The notes: generated by a model not told the origin, from the sequence alone. A stretch of 55,084 nucleotides of DNA from Chthoniobacterales bacterium (GCA_014879535.1 JACSRX010000067.1:1-55084); one strand, 5' to 3'; numbered from the stretch's first letter, positions 18,501 to 27,063 are shown. Translations and numbers: made by a program.

Positions 18501-18851
18501 CTTGTCCACGGCCTGGCGGACGTCGTTGAGGACGGGTTGTATGTCCTCGATCGAGGCCTCCACCTCGACGAGGATGTTGGAGAAGTTGTCCTGGGAGGTG
18601 GAGAGGATCCGCTTGATGCCCTTGACGTTGGCCAGTTCCTCCTCGATCGGCACCGTGATGGTGCGCTCGATGTCTTCGGGCGCGGCGGTGGTGGCGTCGA
18701 GCGTGGTGATCTGGATGTAATTGGTGGTGACGTCCGGAAAGAGGTCGCGCTGCAGCTGGGTGAACGCCGCGTAGTAGCCTGCAAAAATGACGACGAGTGT
18801 GAAAATGTTCACCGCGACGCGGTTTCTCACGCTCCAAGACGCCATGCCCAT
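15558..18851 (-). CDS. RND-family efflux transporter permease (AcrB/HAE-type)
   Basis: About 1097 residues, the usual RND length. The N-terminus SVRNRVAVNIFTLVVIF is the first transmembrane helix, followed by the large porter loop and then TM2-6. TM4 carries the proton-relay pair in GMVVDDAVV near residue 401. The second half repeats the layout with TM7-12 and ends with GLTFATLITLILIPALYAI. The TM10 segment reads GIVVNNSVVFVDF, without the Lys found in AcrB. Start ATG 18851 or 18845 is used. No membrane-fusion protein or outer-membrane channel gene lies beside it; instead it is coupled to the TPR gene. The substrate is unknown. Confidence 0.93.
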   Translation of the reverse strand: MGMASWSVRNRVAVNIFTLVVIFAGYYAAFTQLQRDLFPDVTTNYIQITTLDATTAAPEDIERTITVPIEEELANVKGIKRILSTSQDNFSNILVEVEASIEDIQPVLNDVRQAVDKAKPEIPFSAEPPVIEEFDIPFPLVSFTVSYPPGFDLRKIRPVLDQIERRLKLVPGVSKVLVDGLERREVWVEIDPYRLRLAGLSFTEVMDAVAAKNVNVVGGRLDAAGGQRVVRLLGEITQAAQLEDLPVGRSADGHAVKIRDIATVKETSEKPQSYGRVNLYPAVTFTLVKKRGTDVIETVATARRVFSEEAAALPHGVETQVIGDTTKYINTRIETVTKNGIQSLILVTVILLLFLDWRLALLVAFGIPFSFAGTFLVLYIGGYSINMLSLFGMIMALGMVVDDAVVTAENVFRYYAAGESAVEAAVRGSREVMWPVFGSVSTTVAAFLPLIWGEGMIGKFLSIVPVVVISTLVFSLLQAFLVLPSHMADFLRPVRSAAQRRAEATANPPRGFRRLRHEAGLAYEELREAVDRTVTRTVEIYAHLLTMALRLRYLVVGIFIAALVFVGAIVGAGVVPFRLFSTDFADVINIKIELPADYTLDQTADVAARIEQAVVDNLPESDLVALLTRVGVMFDSGDQFLEYGTNLAMIIVDIDEQSPDCRKPSAIERDLRNLLLAFPELVNGVAKKEEGGPPVGRALNIEIRGPDFETLKAAASEVEARISGIPGLINTGNDFPRGKTEFRLRLDEDRVARAGLDATAVGRNLLGAFRGLEAARLRWGNDEVILRVKMDERYSQDPDMVGNLLVKGPKGAVDLASLAAIEQISGISRIRRTDQDRVITVSADVDPRVTTSAEANRIFSGWIPDLLATHPGIGIKLTGENEDSERSIEAMKFAAFVAIFLIYALLATITNSFLQPVVIMAVIPFGLVGVILGLLFTGQPMGLMSVMGSIALAGIVVNNSVVFVDFINRFRAGHSGGHGNVFTPADTPGASQVGNRMRWRSILESGCTRFRPILLTTATTVAGLFSLAFLSSGQEEFLAPMAQAIVWGLTFATLITLILIPALYAILDDLHSLTGRLRAPHHARFPSGHGSSIVRGV

Positions 18852-18930
18852 GGCGGCCAGTGTAGGCGCGGGTCCTGCCCCCGGCAACGGGGCTTTGCGG
18901 GCGGGACTTTCCTCCGGCGCGGTGTCCCCT

Positions 18931-18936
18931 TATATT
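18931..18936 (+). promoter_or_regulatory. Possible -10 element just before the phosphohexomutase ATG
   Basis: TATATT ends 8 bases before the ATG at 18945. The -35 position (TTTCCT) is poor. If used, transcription would begin almost at the start codon, giving a nearly leaderless mRNA. Confidence 0.25.
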
Positions 18937-18944
18937 GCCGCACC

Positions 18945-20906
18945 ATGAGTGATCTACTGGAGGCGCTGCAGTCCGGACGGGAGTCCGGGAGGTTGTTGGA
19001 ATCCTCGAAAGCGAACATCGAGGCGTTGCTGGACTCGCGCCCGGAGGATGTCGAGAGGGCAAGCATCGAGGAGTTGGTGGCGGCGGGAGATTGGGAGGAA
19101 CTCAACAACAGGTTTTTCCGAACACTGGCCTTCGGGACGGGCGGATTGCGGGGCAAGACTGTCGGGGCGGTGGTGACGGCGGCCGAGCGCGGCACTCCCC
19201 AAGCAATGGATCGCCCGGAGTTCCCGTGCACGGGCACGAATGCGATGAATTATTTCAACATCAGCCGCGCGACGCAGGGGCTGGTCGCCTACACGAGGGA
19301 GTGGGCGGCACGCGAGAAACTGCCGCACCGGCCGCGCATCTGCATCTCCTACGACACGCGGTATTTTTCCCGTGAATTCGCGGATCTCACGGCGCGGATC
19401 ATCACGGACTCGGGCTGCGACGCCCTGGTGTTCGCGCAGCCCCGGCCGACGCCGGAGTTGAGCTTTGCCGTGCGTCAATGCCGCGCACAGGCGGGAATCA
19501 ACATCACCGCCAGCCACAACCCGCCGCCCTACAATGGCTACAAGGTGTATTTCAACGACGGAGCCCAAGTCATCGACCCGCATGCCTCCGGGATCATCGC
19601 CAAGGTCAATGCGGTCTCCACGGCACATTACGATCCGCTGCCGCCGGAGGAGCGCGGGGAACGCCGGGAGCTCGGTGTGGAGATGGACGAGGCCTACCTT
19701 GATCGTCTGGAGAAAGTCGTGCTCGATCCGGAGGTCGTCGCCGCGGAGAAGGGGCTCAAGATCGTGTATTCGCCGCTCCATGGCGTGGGCGCGTCGATCG
19801 TGATGCCCCTGTTGCAGCGTCTGGGGTTCGACGTCACGGCTGTGCCCGAGCAGCTTGTTCCGGACAGCCGATTTCCCACCGTGAAGTCGCCGAATCCGGA
19901 ATATGCGGAGGCGCTGACCTTGGCCATGCGGCTCGCCGACAAGATCGGGGCGGATCTGGTCATGGCCACCGATCCGGACGACGACCGCATGGGTGTTGCC
20001 GTGCGCGGCCGGGACGGCCGCATGGAGCTTCTCACCGGCAACCAGATCGGCTCGATGCTGGCTTTCTACCGCGCGCAGAGGATGTTCGACGCGGGCATCC
20101 TGAACGACGCGAACAAATCGCGGGGCGTCATCATCAAGACCTTCGTCACGACCGACATGCAGAAGGCGGTGGCGGAGCATTTCGGTCTCCGCTGCGTGGA
20201 GACGCTGACCGGGTTCAAATACAATGCAGCCAAGCTGCGCAAATACGAGGAGGCCATCCCGGCCGGCCTGCGCGGCGATTATGCGCATCTTCCGGAGGAG
20301 GAAACACGCCGCCTGCGCCTCGAGCATTCCTCGCTGATGGTGATGGGCGGGGAGGAAAGTTATGGCTACACGCTCGCGGATTTCGCCCGGGACAAGGATG
20401 CCAACGCAGCGGTCGCGGCTTTTGCCGAGGTGGTCGCCCACGCCCGATCGCGAGGCATGACGGCACCGGAATACCTCGACGACATTTTCGCCGTGCTCGG
20501 GGTCCACCTCGAGCGGGGGGAGTCCTTGGTTTTCGAAGGAGCAGAAGGGGCGGCGAAGATCGCCAAGCTGGCGGCATCCTATGCGGACAACCCGCCCGCC
20601 AAGATGGACGGATCGGCGGTGGTGAGGATGGAAAATTTCGCCACGGACGTGATCCACGATGTTGAGGGCGACAGGGTTCCGGCCGAAGGCATGATCATTT
20701 TCACGTTGGCTGACGGCCGGAGGGCGGCGGTGCGTCCGAGCGGCACCGAGCCGAAGATCAAATACTACATCTTCGGGGTGGAAAAACCGGGGGGTTCCAA
20801 GATGACGCCGACGGAGGTTGCGGACTCACGTCGACGGGTGCAGGGGGGGATCGACCGGCTGTGGGATTGGCTGCATGCCGATGCCGTCCGGCGGGCTGCC
20901 GAGTAG
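18945..20906 (+). CDS. Phosphoglucomutase/phosphomannomutase
   Basis: 653-residue alpha-D-phosphohexomutase of the long bacterial class. The phosphoserine loop is TASHNPPPYNGYK with S190 as the phosphorylated residue. The Mg loop is DPDDDR, the sugar-specificity loop is GGEESYGY, and the C-terminal phosphate-binding loop is RPSGTEPKIKYY. It interconverts hexose 1- and 6-phosphates, and the GEESYG motif fits glucose or mannose. The ATG at 18945 is preferred; a long in-frame extension upstream (to 17907) is only an open antisense frame of the RND gene. It lies 12 bp before the DegP gene, so they are probably cotranscribed. Confidence 0.94.
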   Translation: MSDLLEALQSGRESGRLLESSKANIEALLDSRPEDVERASIEELVAAGDWEELNNRFFRTLAFGTGGLRGKTVGAVVTAAERGTPQAMDRPEFPCTGTNAMNYFNISRATQGLVAYTREWAAREKLPHRPRICISYDTRYFSREFADLTARIITDSGCDALVFAQPRPTPELSFAVRQCRAQAGINITASHNPPPYNGYKVYFNDGAQVIDPHASGIIAKVNAVSTAHYDPLPPEERGERRELGVEMDEAYLDRLEKVVLDPEVVAAEKGLKIVYSPLHGVGASIVMPLLQRLGFDVTAVPEQLVPDSRFPTVKSPNPEYAEALTLAMRLADKIGADLVMATDPDDDRMGVAVRGRDGRMELLTGNQIGSMLAFYRAQRMFDAGILNDANKSRGVIIKTFVTTDMQKAVAEHFGLRCVETLTGFKYNAAKLRKYEEAIPAGLRGDYAHLPEEETRRLRLEHSSLMVMGGEESYGYTLADFARDKDANAAVAAFAEVVAHARSRGMTAPEYLDDIFAVLGVHLERGESLVFEGAEGAAKIAKLAASYADNPPAKMDGSAVVRMENFATDVIHDVEGDRVPAEGMIIFTLADGRRAAVRPSGTEPKIKYYIFGVEKPGGSKMTPTEVADSRRRVQGGIDRLWDWLHADAVRRAAE

Positions 20907-20918
20907 GGTGGTTCAGGC

Positions 20919-22397
20919 ATGAGAAGCTTCCTCCAGTTCCTTGTCTTCGTGCTGGCGATCACCCTCGCGCTGGCCGGGCTTTACGCGTGGAAGAGCGGAC
21001 ACTTCGAATCGCAGGGTGGGGTGCAGGAGGAACACGTCCTGCCGCAGGTCAAGCCGGCGATCTCCCGGGGGGCGGTGCCGGGATTGGCGGCGCTTGATGA
21101 TGAGTTCAGCCGCGTGGCTGCGGCGGTCATCCCCTCCGTGGTCAGCATCACGGCACGCAGGAGCGAGGCGCTGGATCCGAGAGAGGAACTGCTCCGGCGG
21201 TTTTTCGGGCTGCCACCCAAGGAAAGCGCCCCCGACACGCCGCAGGGTTCGGGCGTCATTGTCTCTGCCGAAGGCCACATCGTGACCAACCTCCATGTCG
21301 TCCAGGATGCCGGAGAAATCCTGGTGGCATTGAGTGATGGGCGCCGTTTGCCGGGAGCCCTCCTGGGGGCGGACCCGCTCTCGGATATCGCCGTGCTGAA
21401 GATTGATGCCGTCAACCTGCGTCCGCTCGCCTTCGCGGATTCCGAGCAGGTGAAGGTTGGCCAGCTCGTGTTCGCGGTGGGGAGTCCCTTCGGCCTGCAG
21501 GAGACCATCACGCACGGAATCATCAGCGCGCGGGAGCGCCTGTTTTCGAGCGAGTCGGTGAACGAGTTTTTCCAGACCGATGCGGCGATCAACAGGGGGA
21601 ACTCGGGCGGTCCCCTGATCAATATCCGTGGCGAGGTGGTGGGGATCAACAACTTCATCCTGACCGAGTCGGGCGGCAGCCAGGGCTTGGGATTTTCCAT
21701 CCCTGCGAATTCCGTGCGTCGTGCGCTCGAGCAGATCATCGAGCATGGCCGCGTGTTGCGTCCGTATCTCGGCGTCCAATCGGCAAATCTCGGGGAACCC
21801 GGAGCCCGCGGGGCGCTTCTCGAGAAGGTGCTCCCCGGATCGCCGGCGGAGGATGCGGGGCTGCGTCCCGGGGATGTGATCACGAAATTCGACGGGAGGG
21901 ACATCCGCGATTTCAACGACCTCCGCAAGAGGGTGGCGAATGCCAAGATCGGAGCCGAGGTCAAGGTGGATGTCGTGCGGGATGGCCGGACGTTGGTTCT
22001 CCCGGTTACGATCGTGGAGATGCGGCGTCCCGGACGGAGCACCGGGTTGGCGCCTCCCCGGTCCGGGGGTCCGGGTCCCCAACCATCTCCGCAGGCGCCG
22101 GGAGCGCTGGATGCGAATGCGCTTGCGGGCATAAGGGTCCAGGAACTCACGCCGACCCTCGTGGCCCGCCACCGGTTGCCGGAGAATGTGCAGGGTGTGC
22201 TTGTCGAATCCGTGGCCCCGGGGTCGCCAGCCGAGGGCATCCTGCAGCCCGGGGATGCCATCGAGCAGGTCAATGACACGCCGATTTCCACGCCGCAGGA
22301 TTTTCGGCAGGCATCTTCGGCTCTGGCTCCGGGCGAGCGGGTTCTTCTGCTGCTCGCCCGCGGCCGGGTCCGCTCCTTCGAGGTGGTGGGGCCTTGA
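20919..22397 (+). CDS. Periplasmic serine protease, DegP/HtrA family
   Basis: 492 residues. An N-terminal signal or membrane anchor (FLQFLVFVLAITLALAGLY) is followed by a trypsin-like protease domain with the catalytic triad H126 (TNLHVV), D156 (LSDIAVLK) and S229 (NRGNSGGPL). Two PDZ domains follow: the first from about residue 280 with GALLEKVLPGSPAEDAGLRP, the second from about 400 after a Pro/Gly linker. It should degrade or refold misfolded envelope proteins. It heads, after the mutase, the run that includes the receiver-pseudokinase-FGE gene, so it may be the effector of that module. Confidence 0.95.
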   Translation: MRSFLQFLVFVLAITLALAGLYAWKSGHFESQGGVQEEHVLPQVKPAISRGAVPGLAALDDEFSRVAAAVIPSVVSITARRSEALDPREELLRRFFGLPPKESAPDTPQGSGVIVSAEGHIVTNLHVVQDAGEILVALSDGRRLPGALLGADPLSDIAVLKIDAVNLRPLAFADSEQVKVGQLVFAVGSPFGLQETITHGIISARERLFSSESVNEFFQTDAAINRGNSGGPLINIRGEVVGINNFILTESGGSQGLGFSIPANSVRRALEQIIEHGRVLRPYLGVQSANLGEPGARGALLEKVLPGSPAEDAGLRPGDVITKFDGRDIRDFNDLRKRVANAKIGAEVKVDVVRDGRTLVLPVTIVEMRRPGRSTGLAPPRSGGPGPQPSPQAPGALDANALAGIRVQELTPTLVARHRLPENVQGVLVESVAPGSPAEGILQPGDAIEQVNDTPISTPQDFRQASSALAPGERVLLLLARGRVRSFEVVGP

Positions 22398-22417
22398 GGG
22401 CGCATGTTTTCCGGCCG

Positions 22418-22447
22418 TTGACTTGTTCAGGCAATGCCCCTCATTCT
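22418..22447 (+). promoter_or_regulatory. Weak internal promoter candidate after degP
   Basis: TTGACT (22418-22423) with an 18-base spacer to CATTCT lies in the 58-bp gap before the next gene. The -35 is good and the -10 is weak, so this is a possible internal start for the downstream trio. Confidence 0.25.
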
Positions 22448-22455
22448 CTCGGGAA

Positions 22456-23451
22456 ATGAAAGTCCCCGCAGGAACGACGTTTGTGGTGGCTGCCAGTCTG
22501 CTCGGCGTGGCAGCGGTGGCGCAGTTGGTTGCCGTGCTCATTTATTTCGGCCCGGGATTCGCGCAGACGGCCGGTCCGGCGGTTGTTCCCGCTGCCTTGG
22601 AGGTTGCCGCGACACCCCCGCCACCCACCGCGGTGATCTCGACGGTGACGGCGGAGTCGACACCGGCGCCGGCGGAAAGCGGCAGCGATCAGGAGCGTCT
22701 CGCTGAATTGATGAAGGAGGTCGAGAAGCTCGAGGGCGGAACGGCGCCCGGGGACGCCCTGGTGCCTCTCGAAGAGGCGGTCGCCTTGCAGCCGAGAAAT
22801 CCCGAAATCCTCTCGCGGTTGGCGAGCCTTCAGGAGCGGCTCGGGCAGGCCGAGCTTGCCCAGGAAACTTGGAAAAGCGTCCTGGACCTCGGTCCGGATG
22901 CCGGCCGATTTCTGGATGTGGCAGAGATACGGTTGCGGCTTTTGCGGCAGGACCATGCCTCGTCGGCAGGATCGCTTGAATTGAGGGATCAAGTGGGCCT
23001 GCAGCCCGGGTCAACCCTCGGGGTCGTGGATCTCAAGTTGAATGACAGCAGTGACGGAGGCAACGCGATCAAGGACCTTCGCCTCGCGGTCAAAGCCCGG
23101 CCCGGAGAACCCGTGGACGGCAGTGACGTGCGCATCAATGTGACATTCTACGAGATGCTGGACGGGGAGATTGTGCCGACCATGAGCCGTGTGCAGTCGA
23201 TGTGGTTCACCTCCCCTGTGGACTGGAAGAACGAAGGCATCGAGATCCTCGAGGTCAAATACGAGGTGCCCAGGATCGGCCCCGACGGAGGTCCGCCGCC
23301 GAGATATTACGGTTACATGGTCAACATCTACCATCGCGGCCAATTGCAGGAGACACGGGCCGACCCGGTGGATTTGCAGGAGTTGTTCCCCCCGCCTCTC
23401 AACGAGTTGCCGGATTTTGAGGATCAGCCGGAACTTCCGTCCCTGCCGTGA
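22456..23451 (+). CDS. Membrane-anchored TPR-like protein of unknown function
   Basis: 331 residues, not recognised. The N-terminus has one hydrophobic anchor (about residues 8-32). A Pro/Thr/Ala-rich linker follows, then a helical segment with TPR character (ALVPLEEAVALQPRNPEILS, about 110-160). The C-terminal half is predicted beta-rich and contains YYGYMVNIYHRGQLQ. Start ATG 22456 follows a GGGA ribosome-binding sequence; longer open reading is shadow of degP. Its stop overlaps the GTG of the next gene (GTGA), so it is coupled to the receiver-pseudokinase-FGE protein. It probably faces the periplasm. Confidence 0.78.
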   Translation: MKVPAGTTFVVAASLLGVAAVAQLVAVLIYFGPGFAQTAGPAVVPAALEVAATPPPPTAVISTVTAESTPAPAESGSDQERLAELMKEVEKLEGGTAPGDALVPLEEAVALQPRNPEILSRLASLQERLGQAELAQETWKSVLDLGPDAGRFLDVAEIRLRLLRQDHASSAGSLELRDQVGLQPGSTLGVVDLKLNDSSDGGNAIKDLRLAVKARPGEPVDGSDVRINVTFYEMLDGEIVPTMSRVQSMWFTSPVDWKNEGIEILEVKYEVPRIGPDGGPPPRYYGYMVNIYHRGQLQETRADPVDLQELFPPPLNELPDFEDQPELPSLP

Positions 23452-25391
23452 AGATCCTGCTCGTTGACGACGAAGAGCTGGTGCTCGCGGCCTGGAGCGA
23501 ATTCCTCCGGGAGACGGGGCCTTGTGAAATCTCCACGGCTGTCAACGGCGGCGGGGCGCTCCAAGCAGCGCGCGCCATGGGAGGCCCCGATGTGCTCGTC
23601 ACCGACATCGTGATGAAGCCCATGGACGGGCTCAGCCTGCGTGACAGGCTTGTCGCGGAGTTTCCGCAGATGCGTGTGGTTCTGGTCAGCGGCCAGGATC
23701 CTTCCTCCTACGCCGAGCGGGTGGGTGGCGCCAAGGTGCTTTCCAAACCGGTGGATGTGGAGGAACTGGCCGGTGCGGTCGGATTCGTCAAGGATGCCCC
23801 CCCGATTGGCGCCACCGTCGCCGGTTACTATCTCCAGGAAGTCCTGCACAGGGGGCGCGGGATTGTCGATTACGTGGCCTGGGAGGCCAGCATGTCGCGG
23901 CATGTCGTGCTGCATGTCCTGGAATCCGCGCGGGCTGCCGAGTTCGGCGCGGTTGACGAGTTCCTTGCCAATGCCCGGGCGAAGGCGGCCGCGTCACATC
24001 CGTGTCTGCTCGCTGTGCATGATGCGGGGCAGTCCGGCGGGTGGAACTTCTACAGTTCCGATTTTTTGGTCGGCTATGCCCTCTCGGCCTATGCCGCAGC
24101 CGGACAGAGGCTGGATGATCGGGCGTTGCTCGGGGCCATGCGCAGCGCGGCGGAGGTGTCCGGATACTTCAAGGAGCAGGGGCAGGCGCGCAGGTCGATC
24201 CATCCCGAGGATATTCTGCTCGATTCCTCCCTGCGGTGCAGCTTGGCCAACGTGGCGAAGGTCGGGGCGGCGGAGGAAATCAACGAGGCCGAGGAGGTGG
24301 GGGAACTGGCCGCTGCTGTTGCGCGTTCCGCGGCGCCGGACGGACGCGCGGCCAAGGCAGCGGCGGCGCTGCTGGCTGCAGACAAGCCGGATTGGTCGTC
24401 CGTCTTGCAGGCGGCCGCTGCCGCCGCGCCGGTTGCCGCACCGAAGGACGTCAAACAGCTCAGCGCTCGGAGCGAAAAATCGAAAAGGCTTCTCGCGGAG
24501 GCGAAGCAGCAGCAGAAAAAACGCCTTCTCGTCACGGCCGGTCTTTCGGCCTTGCTCCTGCTTGTCGCCCTTGCGGCCCTGTTCCGTTTCTTCGGGGGCG
24601 GCTCCCGCAGCATTGCGACCAGAATGCTCCTCATCCCTGCAGGCGAATTCGCCTATCAGGACGGCGAGAAAGTGACGTTGCCGGACTTCTGGATCGACGA
24701 GCACGAGGTCTCCATCGCCGACTACAAGGAGTTCCTCGATTTCCTCGAGGCCAACCCGGGTGAGGCGGAAAAATTCGCCCATCCCGAGATGCCCAAGGGC
24801 AAGTCCCACGTGCCGCTGGACTGGGCGGACAACAACGAACTCACCCCGCCGATGCCGGGTTACTACAAGCGGGCCGTCCGATGGAAGCAATACAAGAATG
24901 CGCCGCTGGATGTGGATTCGCCCGTGTTCAATGTCGATTGGTTCGATGCCTACGCCTACGCCGCATGGAAGGGGCGCCGCCTGCCGACCGAGCAGGAATG
25001 GGAGAAGGCCGCGCGTGGCACCGACGGGCGCAAGTATCCTTGGGGCAATCCGGAAGACCCGAAGCTTGCAAACAGCGGCCACGACTTCGATCCCAATCCG
25101 AAAAAAGGGGGCGATATCGACGGCTACAAACGTTGGTCTCCTGTCAATCTGCCCGCGGGTGACATCAGTCCCTACGGCATCCACGGCATGGCAGGCAATG
25201 TTTCGGAGTGGACGGCGAGTTGGGCGCCATCAGAGGATGGCATGGCCGGGGAGGTTCCGGTGATCCGGGGTGGCAACTGGGGCAATCCCGAGCACCACTT
25301 GACACGCCGTCGCGCCATTCTCGATCCGTTGCAGCAGCAGGATACTCTCGGGTTCCGAACGGTCTCCGACACCGCTCCCACGAAACAATGA
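23448..25391 (+). CDS. Receiver domain-pseudokinase-TM-FGE/sulfatase-modifying-factor fusion
   Basis: 647 residues. Residues 1-115 are a CheY-like receiver with the acidic pair D7/D8, phosphoacceptor D53 (LVTDIVMKPMDG) and K100 (VLSKPVD). Residues about 126-275 look like a degenerate Hanks kinase. A glycine loop (LHRGRGIVDYVAWE) is present, but the VAIK Lys is H156, the catalytic HRD region reads RRSIHPEDILL, and DFG is replaced by LANVAK. An Ala-rich linker and one TM helix (about 358-381) follow. Residues 391-645 are an FGE-sulfatase domain (IPAGEF, RLPTEQEWEKAARG, GNVSEWT, RGGNW). That domain has no Cys pair near its end, so formylglycine chemistry is unlikely. The GTG start overlaps the previous stop. 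Confidence 0.88.
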   Translation: MKILLVDDEELVLAAWSEFLRETGPCEISTAVNGGGALQAARAMGGPDVLVTDIVMKPMDGLSLRDRLVAEFPQMRVVLVSGQDPSSYAERVGGAKVLSKPVDVEELAGAVGFVKDAPPIGATVAGYYLQEVLHRGRGIVDYVAWEASMSRHVVLHVLESARAAEFGAVDEFLANARAKAAASHPCLLAVHDAGQSGGWNFYSSDFLVGYALSAYAAAGQRLDDRALLGAMRSAAEVSGYFKEQGQARRSIHPEDILLDSSLRCSLANVAKVGAAEEINEAEEVGELAAAVARSAAPDGRAAKAAAALLAADKPDWSSVLQAAAAAAPVAAPKDVKQLSARSEKSKRLLAEAKQQQKKRLLVTAGLSALLLLVALAALFRFFGGGSRSIATRMLLIPAGEFAYQDGEKVTLPDFWIDEHEVSIADYKEFLDFLEANPGEAEKFAHPEMPKGKSHVPLDWADNNELTPPMPGYYKRAVRWKQYKNAPLDVDSPVFNVDWFDAYAYAAWKGRRLPTEQEWEKAARGTDGRKYPWGNPEDPKLANSGHDFDPNPKKGGDIDGYKRWSPVNLPAGDISPYGIHGMAGNVSEWTASWAPSEDGMAGEVPVIRGGNWGNPEHHLTRRRAILDPLQQQDTLGFRTVSDTAPTKQ

Positions 25392-26287
25392 GACGCAGCA
25401 CAATCCTCCCGGTCGTCGTATTGCTGGGCGCCCTTATCTTCGGCGCGACGGCAGAGCGTTGCTCCGCCCAGGTCCGGGTGGACATAAGCTTCAAGCGCAA
25501 GCTCTACGTGCTCTACGAGCCGCTGATCGCCACGGTCACCATCAACAACCTCAGCGGACGCCCGCTGCTGTTGGAAGACGCGGAGCACCACCGCTGGTTC
25601 GGTTTCACCATCGAGGCTGCCGACGGGCGCCTGATTCCCCCCATCAACCCCGACTACTCGCTGGCGCCGGCCGCGGTGGGGCCGGGGGAGAAGCTTTCCC
25701 GCGCGGTCAATTTGACGCCGTTGTTTCCGCTCGACGAGTTCGGCCTCTATCGGGTCAAGGCGACGGTTTATGCGCCGTCGTTCGACCGGTATTTCAGCTC
25801 GCCTCCCTTGGCGGTGGAAATCACGGAGGGGCGCCCGATCTGGCAGGAGGTGGTCGGCGTTCCGGGGGACAGCGGCCGCCCCGAACTGCGCACGATCACT
25901 TTGCTTTCTCACAAGCTTTCTCGAAGCACCCGGCTCTACGTGAGGATCGAGGACAAGGAGCGGGGAAAGATCTACGCGACCCATCAACTCGGGCCGTTCC
26001 TGACATTCGGCACACCGGAAGTCATGCTCGACGCGCGCAACGAGATTCACATCCTGCAAAACAGCGCCCCGAAGCAGTTCCTTTACACCCATCTGGGGTT
26101 GCAGGGGGAGGTGCTCGGGCAGCAGGCCTACCGCGAGGCCGGTTCGCGTCCCACCTTGTCCAAACAGTCGGGTGGCGTCATCACGGTGGTCGGTGGCCAG
26201 GCCTTTGTCCCGGGCGAGGAAGAAGCGGCCGCGGAGGCGCAGGCGGACAAGCTGGGCGACCGCCCTGTGCCTTTGCCGGGCCAGTAA
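25388..26287 (+). CDS. Secreted protein of unknown function
   Basis: 299 residues, not recognised. The signal peptide (TILPVVVLLGALIFGATA) is followed by a predicted beta-sandwich region. PLIATVTINNLSGRPLLLED and the FGLYRVKATVY strand look like an Ig-like fold that binds or covers a surface. The C-terminal 40 residues are Glu/Ala rich. The ATG at 25388 overlaps the stop of the fusion gene (ATGA), so three coupled genes run 22456-26287. A role together with the sensor-like fusion protein and DegP in the envelope is inferred from the operon only. Confidence 0.78.
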   Translation: MRRSTILPVVVLLGALIFGATAERCSAQVRVDISFKRKLYVLYEPLIATVTINNLSGRPLLLEDAEHHRWFGFTIEAADGRLIPPINPDYSLAPAAVGPGEKLSRAVNLTPLFPLDEFGLYRVKATVYAPSFDRYFSSPPLAVEITEGRPIWQEVVGVPGDSGRPELRTITLLSHKLSRSTRLYVRIEDKERGKIYATHQLGPFLTFGTPEVMLDARNEIHILQNSAPKQFLYTHLGLQGEVLGQQAYREAGSRPTLSKQSGGVITVVGGQAFVPGEEEAAAEAQADKLGDRPVPLPGQ

Positions 26288-26365
26288 GTCCGGCGGCCGG
26301 ATTGAAAATCCTTGCGTCCGTCCTGCTCGCCGGTTAGCTTCTCCGACCCTTCGAAAGATATCCCA

Positions 26366-27058
26366 ATGGCTGCGAAAAAGAAAAAACCTCCCGCCAAACC
26401 GGCCCGCAAGCCCGCGGCCAAGACGAAACCGGCGGCCGCGAAAAAGAAAAGGCCTGCACCTGCCAAGAAGTCCGCGTCTTCCCCAAAAAAGTCCGCGTCC
26501 AAAAAGTCTCCCGTCCGCGCCTCGAAGGCCCCTTTGGTCGGCACCCGCGACATGCTCGCCTTCGGCCAACCGGTGACCAAGGAGCGCCGCCTGAACCCGT
26601 GGCTCAAGAAGCAGCAGCTCCGGCTTCTTGCCCTCAAGGACACCCTGCTCGACTCCATGACCGGCGTGGCCAGGGACAACCTCCGCAATGGCCACGACTC
26701 GCACGAGGTTTCCGCCCACGGATTGCACCAGGCCGATGCCGGAAGCGATGCCTACGACCGCGATTTCGCCCTCAACCTTCTTTCGCAGGAGCAGGATGCC
26801 CTTTTCGAGATCGACGAGGCCCTCAAGCGCATCGCGCGCGGCACCTACGGCACGTGCGAGATGAGCGGGAAGCCCATCCCGAAGGCCCGGCTCGAGGCGC
26901 GTCCGTTCGCCCGCTTCACCGTCGAGTGCCAGGGCGAGATCGAACGCAAGAACCGTTTCAACCGCATCCGCCAGCCTGTCACGCGGCTCTTCGAGACCGC
27001 CGATGACGAGTCGGGCGAGGAATCCGACGAGGAGGCCGCGGCCGACTCCAAAGACTGA
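26366..27058 (+). CDS. DksA/TraR-family protein with basic N-terminal tail and degenerate zinc finger
   Basis: 230 residues. The first 55 are Lys/Ala/Pro rich and disordered-looking. Residues about 75-155 are the DksA-type coiled coil region, and 160-190 the zinc-finger region. DksA has CxxC-x17-CxxC; here [20 protein letters not shown] gives C164 with S167, and FTVECQ gives T185 with C188. Only two of the four cysteines remain. The EARPFAR core of DksA is kept. It probably binds RNA polymerase in the secondary channel, or DNA through the basic tail. The ATG at 26366 is used. It sits 5 bp before rpmG. Confidence 0.85.
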   Translation: MAAKKKKPPAKPARKPAAKTKPAAAKKKRPAPAKKSASSPKKSASKKSPVRASKAPLVGTRDMLAFGQPVTKERRLNPWLKKQQLRLLALKDTLLDSMTGVARDNLRNGHDSHEVSAHGLHQADAGSDAYDRDFALNLLSQEQDALFEIDEALKRIARGTYGTCEMSGKPIPKARLEARPFARFTVECQGEIERKNRFNRIRQPVTRLFETADDESGEESDEEAAADSKD

Positions 27059-27063
27059 ACATT

